Assembly: GCA_031267995.1 (NCBI GenBank)
Contig: JAIRXZ010000079.1
Location: 1-13,434 of the forward strand
Reading direction: 5' to 3'
Source of the DNA: Odoribacteraceae bacterium
Lineage (GTDB): Bacteria; Bacteroidota; Bacteroidia; Bacteroidales; Marinifilaceae
DNA: 13,434 nucleotides
Positions within the stretch are counted from its first letter, which is position 1; every line of letters starts with the position of its first letter. Both the position numbers and the translations under genes were made by a program. Below are positions 1-6,101 of this stretch, piece after piece. Below the pieces are notes generated by a model, which saw only the letters and a program-made list of their open reading frames with translations, was not told where the DNA came from and did not search any database.

Positions 1-739
1 TCTCTTTGTATAAATGAAAATTCGATTTGTATAAATAGATATTCACTTTGTATGGATGGAATTTTTACTCGTATGGATGGAAACTATCTTTGTATAAATG
101 GAAGTTCGATTTGTATAGATAGATATTCACTTTGTATGGATGGAAATTTTACTCGTATGGATGGAAATAATCTTTGTATAAATGAAAATTTGATTTGTAT
201 AGATAGATATTCACTTTGTATGGATGGAAATTTTACTCGTATAGATGGAAACTATATTTGTATAAATGGAAGTTCGATTTGTATGTATGAAAGTTTGATT
301 TACATATACAAAAACTCTATTTATATAAATAGAAACTCCAATAGCGTGGGTAGCCATCAAGAAACCATGAATAGAGGCAAAAAAACTACGAATAGAAGTC
401 TGGAAACCACGTGTGGAAGCAAGAAAACCAGGAACAGAAGCCAGGGAACCACGCAGGAAAGCAAAAAAATCGGGAATAGAAGCTAGAGAACCATGCGGGG
501 AAACAAGAAAACCACGAATAGAAGCCTGGGAACCACATGGGGAAGCAAAAAAACCAGGAATAGAAGCCTGAAAACCACGTGGGGAAGCAAAAAAACCACG
601 AATAGAAGCCAGGAAACCACGTGGGGAAGCAAAAAAAACACGAATAGAAGCCAGGTAACCACGCGGGGAAGCAAGAAAACCGGGAATAGAAGCCAGGGAA
701 CCACGAACGAAAGCCGCGAAACCACGGGGAGAGCCGTGT
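1..739. repeat. 21-bp tandem array of 35 units in two sequence forms
   Basis: Starting at base 5, every 21 bases opens a new unit, through 35 units to base 739, with no insertion or deletion. Bases 1-4 are the tail of an earlier unit, so the array continues left of the window. Units at 5-277 are AT-rich, begin TTTG or CTCG followed by TATGGATGGAA or TATAAATGGAA, and recur as a four-unit, 84-bp block. Units 278-361 are transitional. Units 362-739 begin AAACCACG and alternate between AATAGAAGCCAGG and TGGGGAAGCAAAA, a two-unit, 42-bp block. The phase is identical in both halves: TATAAATAGAA aligns with CACGAATAGAA. Plus frame 1 stays open from base 1 to a TAG at 484-486 and then on to 975, giving heptads such as CMDGNFT and 14-mers such as ETTWGSKKTTNRSQ. 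That may only reflect a period divisible by three. It is not a CRISPR: there are no unique spacers. Confidence 0.93.
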
Positions 740-783
740 TCGCGGTGAAATTAACCCGCTCGAAAAGAAAAACTTGGGAAATA

Positions 784-801
784 ACCGGGAAAACTACCGG
801 T
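784..801 (-). terminator. weak candidate terminator after the CorC-type gene
   Basis: On the minus strand, 18 bases past the stop of the CorC-type gene, ACCGG and CCGGT form a 5-bp stem around an 8-base loop, followed by TTATTT and a T-rich run further on. The stem is short and the T tract imperfect, so this is only a candidate. No better hairpin lies between the stop and the 21-bp array. Confidence 0.22.
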
Positions 802-818
802 CGGGAAACGCGGCGGCG

Positions 819-2084
819 TCAACGCGTGACGAGCACCTTATCTATACGGGCGCCGTCCATGTCCACGATCTCCATCTTGAACCCCTGCCAGGACAACTGC
901 TCGCCCTCCGAGGGAACCCGCTGCAACAAATCCAGGATCAGGCCACTGAGGGTATTATACTCGTGCTCGCCGTAAAGATCCTGCATGTCAAAATGCTCGA
1001 GGAAATTATAAAAAGAGTACTGCCCGTCGACGAGCCATCCCCCCTCCTGCCGCTTGACAATCTCCGGCTCCTCCCCCACCTCCGGCACCTCGCCGATCAA
1101 GGCCTCGAGAATATCCTTCAGGGTGACGATGCCGAGAATATCGCCAAACTCGTCCGTGATGATCCCGTACTTCACGCGCGCCTTCTTGAACTGCTCCAGG
1201 GTGGTGTAGACGCTGAGGTTTTCGGGCAGGTAATTCGCCGGCCTCACGATATCCTCCAGGGAAAATTCCGGCGACTCCAGCTTGAGGAAAAGATCCTTCA
1301 AGTAGACCACCCCCAGCATCTTATCGAAATTGCCGTCGAACACGGGATAGATATTGAACAGGTTCTCCTGCACCTTTTCCCGGACGCGGGGCGCCTCCTC
1401 GCGGATGTCCAGCCACACGAGATCGGTGCGGTGCGTCATGATCGACCCCACGTCGCGGTCGCCGAGGTTGAACACCCGCCCGACGATGTGCTGCTCAACG
1501 GCTTGCACCTCGCCGTCGTCGTACCCCTCGCGGATGATCGCCTTGATCTCCTCCTCCGTCACCTTGCCCTCATCGTCGCCCCGGTCAATCCTCAGCATCC
1601 TCACCAGCAGCGATGTACTGCATGACAGCAGCCACACGAAGGGCGTCGCCACGAACGAAAGGAGATTCATCGGCTTCACCATCAACATCGACACGCGCTC
1701 GGCCTTGCTCATGCCCAACCGCTTCGGCAGCAACTCGCCGAGCACCAGCGTCAGGTAGGTGACCACCACCACGATGGCCGTCTTCGCCACCGCGATGGCG
1801 TAAGGCTCGAGCGCCTCCACGCGCGCCACCACCTCCGCGAGGTCGGCCGCGAAGGCCTCCCCGGAGTACAGCCCGGTGAGGATGCCCGTGAGCGTGATGC
1901 CTATCTGCACGGTGGAGAGGAATTTATCGGGGTTCCGGGCGAGATCCAGCGCCTTTCCCGCCGCGCGGCTCCCCTTCCTGGCGTCCACCTCGAGGCGCGA
2001 CTTGCGGGCGGAGATCAGCGCTATTTCCGACATGGAGAGAATGCCGTTTAGCAGGATCAGGGCGAGTATGATCATGATTTCCAT
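819..2084 (-). CDS. CNNM/CorC-type membrane transporter (DUF21, CBS pair, CorC_HlyC)
   Basis: This is a 421-residue inner-membrane protein of the CNNM/CorC (hemolysin C-related) family, whose members move Mg2+ or other cations or regulate that movement. The DUF21 membrane domain spans about residues 1-165, with hydrophobic segments near 3-25, 57-80, 95-117 and 138-163. It carries the family motifs SEIALIS (19-25) and GELLPKR (116-122). A CBS-domain pair follows at about 210-330, ending in DEFGDILGIVTLKDILEAL. A C-terminal CorC_HlyC domain covers about 345-420. The length is normal for the family and nothing is truncated. It is the last gene of a minus-strand operon, 18 bases (2085-2102) downstream of the phosphate permease stop. 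The substrate cannot be read from sequence: Mg2+/Co2+ efflux is the usual inference, and older databases call such proteins hemolysins or gliding protein GldE-like. Confidence 0.9.
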   Translation of the reverse strand: MEIMIILALILLNGILSMSEIALISARKSRLEVDARKGSRAAGKALDLARNPDKFLSTVQIGITLTGILTGLYSGEAFAADLAEVVARVEALEPYAIAVAKTAIVVVVTYLTLVLGELLPKRLGMSKAERVSMLMVKPMNLLSFVATPFVWLLSCSTSLLVRMLRIDRGDDEGKVTEEEIKAIIREGYDDGEVQAVEQHIVGRVFNLGDRDVGSIMTHRTDLVWLDIREEAPRVREKVQENLFNIYPVFDGNFDKMLGVVYLKDLFLKLESPEFSLEDIVRPANYLPENLSVYTTLEQFKKARVKYGIITDEFGDILGIVTLKDILEALIGEVPEVGEEPEIVKRQEGGWLVDGQYSFYNFLEHFDMQDLYGEHEYNTLSGLILDLLQRVPSEGEQLSWQGFKMEIVDMDGARIDKVLVTR

Positions 2085-2102
2085 CGTTCGGGCGTCAAGC
2101 GA

Positions 2103-3134
2103 TTACGCGGTTGCCGGGATGAAGAAGGTCATTATCCAGTAAATGATCCCGGACATCGCGATGGTGGCGGGGATGGTGAATACCCAGGCAGCCATGATGT
2201 TGGTGGCCGTCGCCCAGCGGACGGAGGCGACGCCTTTCGTGATGCCCGTGCCGATGATGGAGCCGGTGATGGTGTGCGTGGTGCTGACGGGAACGCCCAG
2301 GACGGCCGTCCCGATGAGGGTGAGCGCCCCGGAGGTTTCGGCGCAGAATCCTTGCACGGGTTTGAGCTTGGCGAGGCCGTCGCCAAGGGTTTTCATCACT
2401 TTTTTCCCGCCAACGACGGTGCCGAGGGCGATTACCGTGTAGCAGGTGATAATGAGCCACGTGGGGATGTAAAATTCCCCGTTGGCGTACAGGTATTCGT
2501 CGACGAAGGCGCTCTTGCCGGCCACGCTGAAGAGGAGCACGGCGATGATTCCCATCGTTTTCTGCGCGTCGTTAGCCCCGTGCCCCAGGCTGAAGATGGC
2601 CGAGGAGAGCATTTGCATGCCCTTGAAAAGTCCCTCCACCTTCATCGGGTGGCGGCGACGGAATACCAACATCGTGAGGCACATCATGAAAAAGCCCAGC
2701 AGCAGGCCGATCAAGGGCGATAAGACGATGAATATGGCGATTTTGAATATGCCCGAAAAGAGCAGCGCCGCGCTCCCGTGGGCGAACCACGCGGGGCCGA
2801 TCATCCCCCCGATCAGGGCGTGCGACACGCTGATGGGCAGGCCGAAACGGGTGCAGATGGCTACCCACAGTACCGACCCGATGAGCGCCGACAGGATCAA
2901 ATATTCGTTCATCAACTCCTGGTGCACGATGCCGCCGCCCATGGTTTTGGCCACGTGCACGCCGAAGATGAATATGGCGGCGAAGTTCCAAAAGGCCGCC
3001 CACAGCACCGCCGTGGTGGGCGAGAAGACGCGCGTGGCCACGATGGTGGCGATGGAGTTGGCGGCGTCGTTCATCCCGTTGAGGAAGTCGAAAAGGAGCG
3101 CTATGACGATGGTAATGATGACGATGGTGAGCAT
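2103..3134 (-). CDS. inorganic phosphate transporter, Pit family
   Basis: This 343-residue polytopic membrane protein belongs to the PiT family, low-affinity importers that move metal-phosphate or phosphate with a cation. Both copies of the family signature are present: GMNDAAN at 20-26 and GHGANDAQ at 184-191, one in each inverted half. Conserved serine/threonine-rich loops are seen at PISVSHALIGG (100-110) and PVSTTHTITGS (282-292). About ten hydrophobic segments are visible, with a basic cytoplasmic loop around 158-170 separating the halves. It lies 3 bases after the DUF47 gene stop and ahead of the CorC-type gene, so the three are almost certainly co-transcribed. A DUF47 gene beside a pit gene is a widespread arrangement and supports phosphate over sulfate as substrate. 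The ATG opens directly into the first membrane segment, as usual in the family. Confidence 0.94.
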   Translation of the reverse strand: MLTIVIITIVIALLFDFLNGMNDAANSIATIVATRVFSPTTAVLWAAFWNFAAIFIFGVHVAKTMGGGIVHQELMNEYLILSALIGSVLWVAICTRFGLPISVSHALIGGMIGPAWFAHGSAALLFSGIFKIAIFIVLSPLIGLLLGFFMMCLTMLVFRRRHPMKVEGLFKGMQMLSSAIFSLGHGANDAQKTMGIIAVLLFSVAGKSAFVDEYLYANGEFYIPTWLIITCYTVIALGTVVGGKKVMKTLGDGLAKLKPVQGFCAETSGALTLIGTAVLGVPVSTTHTITGSIIGTGITKGVASVRWATATNIMAAWVFTIPATIAMSGIIYWIMTFFIPATA

Positions 3135-3137
3135 CGG

Positions 3138-3788
3138 TCAGGCGAATTTGATGATGATCCCGCGTACCACGTCGCTGACCTCTTTCGCGCGGTCGGTGGT
3201 GTCCTCCAGCACTTGGACGATGTTTTTTAGCTTTACCAGCTCGATGGCGTCCTTCTCCGTGGCGAAGAGTTCGCCGACGTAGCTCTCGAAGAGTTCGTCC
3301 ACGTGGTGCTCAATCCGCGAGATTTCCTTGCACATTTCTTGTACCGGTTGGGGGTTTTTCTGGAGGCTGTCGAGCCTTCCTATGATGTTTTTCAGGAGGT
3401 TGGCGTCCTGCTGGATGCACTCGCCGATCTCCGTTAGCTTGTCGTCAATTTTGTCCGGGGCGTAGGTGACAACGCGCCGCGCGGCGTCGTGGATGTGATC
3501 CAGGAAGGTGTCCAGGCGGGCGCCGAGGAGGTTAATGTCCTCCCGGTCAAAGGGCGTCACGAAGGTTTTGTACAGCTCCCCGTAAATGGTGGCCGTCACC
3601 TTGTCCCCGTGCTGCTCGTGTTCCTTGATCTCCTTATATAAGGTGCGACGACGCGACGATTCAGGCTCGCGCAGCAACTCCGTCAGGCAGGCGGCCGCCT
3701 TTTCGGAGCAGCCGGCCGCTTCGTCGAACAGCGGGTAAAACTTTTTCTCCTTCACTACAAACAACTGAAAAAACCTATCTATCTTCAT
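3138..3788 (-). CDS. DUF47 (PhoU-like) protein paired with Pit permease
   Basis: This is a 216-residue soluble all-alpha protein of the DUF47/PhoU_div family. Members are typically encoded beside pit genes and are thought to modulate the permease or phosphate signalling through metal-binding helical repeats. Family features seen: EHEQHGDK (56-63), followed by TPFDRED (78-84), the most conserved motif; a second acidic helix ISRIEHHVDELF (156-167); and EDTTDRAKEVSDVV (195-208) near the end. The length is typical. It is the promoter-proximal gene of the minus-strand operon and is separated from pit by 3 bases. The start is the ATG at 3786-3788, preceded by an AT-rich leader without a clear Shine-Dalgarno. 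Direct control of Pit is an inference from family context. Confidence 0.9.
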   Translation of the reverse strand: MKIDRFFQLFVVKEKKFYPLFDEAAGCSEKAAACLTELLREPESSRRRTLYKEIKEHEQHGDKVTATIYGELYKTFVTPFDREDINLLGARLDTFLDHIHDAARRVVTYAPDKIDDKLTEIGECIQQDANLLKNIIGRLDSLQKNPQPVQEMCKEISRIEHHVDELFESYVGELFATEKDAIELVKLKNIVQVLEDTTDRAKEVSDVVRGIIIKFA

Positions 3789-3853
3789 ATTATTTAATTA
3801 TGTCTATTCCTTTTTAATCTTTTTCCCCGCCCGGGTACGGTGCGAATCGCGGG

Positions 3854-3861
3854 CTAAAGTA
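3854..3861 (-). promoter_or_regulatory. possible -7 box for the DUF47-pit-corC operon
   Basis: On the minus strand TACTTTAG matches the Bacteroidota -7 consensus TAnnTTTG at seven of eight positions, 65 bases before the DUF47 start codon. No good TTTG -33 element sits 19-21 bases upstream, so the assignment is weak. Confidence 0.28.
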
Positions 3862-4038
3862 CAGATTTATTTGATATGAACGATAATCTTCGTGAAATTT
3901 TAGGGATGACAGGGGGGCGGCAAGGAGGGGCGCGGGCGGGGATAAAAGCTCTTTTCCGGCGCCCTTCCCGCGTTGCCGTTGCCGCTCGAAGGGGCGGGAG
4001 GGGATAACGTCAACCCCGCGCCGGTGGAGGGGAACAAG

Positions 4039-4064
4039 AAAAAAAGGGTATCGTCACGATACCC
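4039..4064 (-). terminator. intrinsic terminator of the candidate small RNA
   Basis: On the minus strand a perfect 8-bp stem, GGGTATCG with CGATACCC around a 3-base loop (4046-4064), is followed at once by seven T (4045 down to 4039). Read on the plus strand it is also followed by CTTTT, so weak bidirectional activity is possible, but no plus-strand gene ends here. Confidence 0.8.
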
Positions 4065-4286
4065 CTTTTATCTCACGCGCGGTTACAACTCATTCTCACC
4101 GCGTGCAATCTCACCATGTTGCAAAATGTCAAAGCCGAAGGCTTTTTATTTACTGGTGATTCTCAACCCTATAACCTTATCCACAACTTTAAACAATTTC
4201 TTGTTTCGCGAGATGACGGGGATCGTCGGCATGTGGTGGATCCCCTCTCTTTTATCCCGTCCGCCGGATTGTTCCCGCAGGGGATG
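4039..4286 (-). ncRNA. candidate structured small RNA, about 250 nt, own promoter and terminator
   Basis: No known RNA family was recognised. Read on the minus strand, the segment lies between a promoter (4293-4325) and an intrinsic terminator (4039-4064). Four separate helices fit without overlap, in 5' to 3' order. First, GGGGATC/GATCCCC at 4239-4245 and 4218-4224. Second, a 6-bp hairpin at 4191-4206, AAACAA and TTGTTT closing a GAAA loop, which is a GNRA tetraloop only on this strand. Third, a nested domain: 4170-4176 with 4081-4087 (one G-U pair), then 4154-4159 with 4111-4116 (UCACCA/UGGUGA), then the hairpin AAAGCCTTCGGCTTT at 4131-4145. Fourth, the terminator stem. Stops in all minus frames rule out a long protein. 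The start near 4286 is estimated from the promoter. A long leader or antisense transcript is an alternative, but no minus-strand gene lies between it and its terminator. Confidence 0.55.
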
Positions 4287-4292
4287 GTAGCG

Positions 4293-4325
4293 CGAATATA
4301 CACCTTTTCATGGCCTGAATGCAAG
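4293..4325 (-). promoter_or_regulatory. Bacteroidota-type promoter for the candidate small RNA
   Basis: On the minus strand the -7 box is TATATTCG (4293-4300), seven of eight matches to TAnnTTTG. A -33 element CTTG (4322-4325) stands 21 bases upstream, within the usual 19-21 spacing. Transcription would begin around 4285-4288 and run toward the DUF47 operon. Confidence 0.5.
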
Positions 4326-4443
4326 TTTTAGATGGGGTGCTTTTTATGTTTTACATCATTTTTAGGAGATATACCATGAAAATGGTAGGGTATCCGACAG
4401 AAAAACGAAGAAATACCACCTCCGGGGGGACGCCCGCGGGAGG

Positions 4444-4474
4444 CTTGCCGTTTATGAAAATAATCGTACTTTTG
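4444..4474 (+). promoter_or_regulatory. folE promoter
   Basis: A perfect -7 box TACTTTTG (4467-4474) is preceded by a -33 CTTG (4444-4447) with a 19-base spacer, the standard Bacteroidota housekeeping arrangement. The folE ATG follows 19 bases after the -7 box, so the mRNA leader would be only about 10-15 nt. Confidence 0.8.
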
Positions 4475-4493
4475 CCCCGTTTTAACAATAAAG

Positions 4494-5096
4494 ATGATGA
4501 ATACCGATCCAGAGACATATCACCCCAATGATGAAACAACCAAGCAGTTAAGCCTACATTACCAGGAGATCATTCGCCTGCTGGGGGAGAATCCCAGGCG
4601 CGAGGGGCTGCTGGCGACTCCCACGCGCGTCGCCAAGTCCATGCAGTTCATGATGCGCGGTTACGAGCAGAACCCGCAGGAGATCCTCCGCTCGGCGCTT
4701 TTCAAGGAGAATTATCGCCAGATGGTGATCGTGAAGGATATCGAGGTCTATTCCCTGTGCGAGCATCACCTGTTGCCCTTTTTCGGACGGGCGCACGTGG
4801 CTTATATCCCAGACGGTTACATCACGGGACTGAGCAAGATCGCCCGCGTGGTGGAGGCTATTGCCAGCCGCCTGCAATTGCTGGAACGGATGACGCGCGA
4901 CATCAAGACCTGCATCCAGGAGACGCTGAAACCGCTGGGGGTGGCCGTCGTTATCGAGGCGCAACACATGTGCATGGTCATGCGCGGGGTGCAGAAGCAA
5001 CATTCGGTGACGACTACTTCCGATTTTAGCGGTGCCTTCGAGAAGCTGGCCACGCGGGAGGAGTTCATCCGGCTAATCAGTAATAAATTCCATTAA
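4494..5096 (+). CDS. folE: GTP cyclohydrolase I
   Basis: This enzyme converts GTP to 7,8-dihydroneopterin triphosphate and formate, the first step of tetrahydrofolate and other pterin synthesis, in the cytoplasm as a homodecamer. The 200-residue protein shows the whole T-fold signature. There is an N-terminal GENPRREGLLATPTRVAK motif (31-48). SLCEHHLLPFFGRAHVAYIP (87-106) provides zinc ligands Cys89 and His92. QHMCMVMRGVQKQHSVT (157-173) gives the third ligand, Cys160. Two adjacent ATGs (4494, 4497) are possible starts; the difference is one residue. There is no Shine-Dalgarno, and a promoter lies directly upstream. fabD follows after 15 bases, so the two probably share an mRNA although their pathways are unrelated. 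Confidence 0.97.
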   Translation: MMNTDPETYHPNDETTKQLSLHYQEIIRLLGENPRREGLLATPTRVAKSMQFMMRGYEQNPQEILRSALFKENYRQMVIVKDIEVYSLCEHHLLPFFGRAHVAYIPDGYITGLSKIARVVEAIASRLQLLERMTRDIKTCIQETLKPLGVAVVIEAQHMCMVMRGVQKQHSVTTTSDFSGAFEKLATREEFIRLISNKFH

Positions 5097-5111
5097 CCCT
5101 AATAAATTAAC

Positions 5112-5987
5112 ATGAAAAGAGCATTTATCTTCCCCGGCCAGGGCGCCCAGTTTTCTGGTATGGGAAAAAGCCTCTACGAGAGCAACCCGACGGCCAAGGA
5201 TCTGTTTGAACGCGCGAACGAGATCCTCGGCTTCCGCATTACCGACCTGATGTTCAACGGGACGGCCGAGGAGTTGAAACAGACCAAGGTCACGCAGCCG
5301 GCTATTTTCCTTCACTCGGTCATCCTGGCCGGGGCACTGGAGGAGCGGCCGGGGATGGTGGCGGGGCACTCCCTCGGCGAGTTTTCCGCTTTGGTGGCCT
5401 GCGGCGCGCTTTCTTTCGAGGACGGTTTGCGCCTGGTGCGCGTCCGCGCGTTGGCCATGCAGAAGGCTTGCGAGGCCAATCCCTCCACGATGGCCGCCGT
5501 GCTGGGGCTACCCGACGAAGAGGTCGAGCGGGTGCTGGAGGAGATTGACGAGGTGGTGGTCACGGCCAATTATAACTGTCCCGGACAACTTGTTATCTCC
5601 GGTTCCATCAAGGGCATCGAGGTCGCGGCCGAGAGGCTGAAGACTGCCGGCGCCAAGCGCGTGCTCCCGCTTAGCGTGGGAGGTGCTTTTCACTCCCCGT
5701 TGATGGCTCCGGCCAGGGAGGAGCTGGCGGGGGCTATCCTCGATACCCCCTTCGCCGCGCCGTCGTGCCCCGTGTACCAGAATGTTAACGCGCTGCCCGT
5801 GACCGACCCGCGAGAGATTCAACAGAACCTGATCGCGCAGCTGACCGCGCCCGTGCGCTGGACGCAGACCGTGCGGTGCATGATTGCCAACGGGGCGACC
5901 TCCTTCCTGGAGATAGGCCCCGGCAACGTGCTGCAAGGACTCGTCAAGAAGGCGAGCACGGAGGTGGAGATCGCCGGTATCTCCTGA
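5112..5987 (+). CDS. fabD: malonyl-CoA:ACP transacylase
   Basis: This enzyme transfers malonyl groups from CoA to acyl carrier protein, supplying the extender unit for type II fatty-acid synthesis in the cytoplasm. The 291 residues match the usual FabD length. Motifs seen: FPGQGAQFSGMG (7-18) for the oxyanion region; GHSLGEFSAL (85-94) with nucleophile Ser87; Arg112 in VRVRALAMQ, which binds the malonyl carboxylate; NYNCPGQLVISG (153-164); catalytic His194 in GAFHSPLM; and Gln243 in QLTAPVRW. All catalytic residues are intact. It is not in the plsX-fabH-fabD-fabG cluster common in other phyla; it follows folE by 15 bases and is closed by a strong terminator 32 bases after its stop. Confidence 0.97.
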   Translation: MKRAFIFPGQGAQFSGMGKSLYESNPTAKDLFERANEILGFRITDLMFNGTAEELKQTKVTQPAIFLHSVILAGALEERPGMVAGHSLGEFSALVACGALSFEDGLRLVRVRALAMQKACEANPSTMAAVLGLPDEEVERVLEEIDEVVVTANYNCPGQLVISGSIKGIEVAAERLKTAGAKRVLPLSVGGAFHSPLMAPAREELAGAILDTPFAAPSCPVYQNVNALPVTDPREIQQNLIAQLTAPVRWTQTVRCMIANGATSFLEIGPGNVLQGLVKKASTEVEIAGIS

Positions 5988-6018
5988 TTCACCGGGGCGC
6001 GCTCCGGATGGTAACAAG

Positions 6019-6067
6019 CGGCGGGCGAGAGAAAAAAGGTATTTCTTTTCTCGCCCGCCGGATTTTT
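6019..6067 (+). terminator. intrinsic terminator of the folE-fabD operon
   Basis: A perfect 12-bp stem, CGGCGGGCGAGA (6019-6030) with TCTCGCCCGCCG (6049-6060), encloses an A/T-rich loop and is followed by GGATTTTT. It begins 32 bases after the fabD stop and separates fabD from the next promoter. Confidence 0.85.
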
Positions 6068-6078
6068 CCCTACCTTTC
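6047..6078 (+). promoter_or_regulatory. likely promoter of the 7TM-HD phosphodiesterase gene
   Basis: TACCTTTC (6071-6078) matches TAnnTTTG at seven of eight bases, and TTTC (6047-6050) lies 20 bases upstream at the -33 position. The ATG follows 23 bases after the -7 box. The -33 region overlaps the right arm of the fabD terminator, so the two elements share DNA. Confidence 0.5.
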
Positions 6079-6101
6079 ACCGTTGATTTCACCCAATCGC
6101 C

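Larger units (their letters stand above)
3789..4493. other. 705-bp intergenic region without a convincing protein gene
   Basis: This is the gap between the divergent DUF47 operon and folE. From the left it holds: an AT-rich leader for the DUF47 gene (3789-3900); a G-rich stretch (3901-4030) with no recognised element; a minus-strand transcription unit that looks like a structured RNA (4039 to about 4286); and the folE promoter (4444-4474). Only short reading frames occur. The longest plus-strand ones (3973-4290 and 4116-4331) have no recognisable domain and run antisense to the RNA candidate. Confidence 0.7.

Noticed and set aside
483..725. Minus-strand 80-residue hydrophobic repeat frame
   Set aside because: It is simply the reverse reading of the 21-bp array. 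There is no promoter or start context, and the peptide is a mechanical 14-residue repeat.
1..739. Possible CRISPR array
   Set aside because: Units are contiguous 21-mers with graded divergence. There are no conserved repeats separated by unique spacers and no cas genes.
774..1625. Plus-strand 283-codon frame opposite the CorC-type gene
   Set aside because: It is a His/Leu/Asp-rich antisense shadow of a gene with unambiguous CNNM and CBS motifs.
4177..4185. Perfect DnaA box TTATCCACA hinting at a replication origin
   Set aside because: Only one box is present, with no cluster, no AT-rich unwinding region beside it and no dnaA/dnaN nearby. It lies within the candidate small RNA and is probably incidental.
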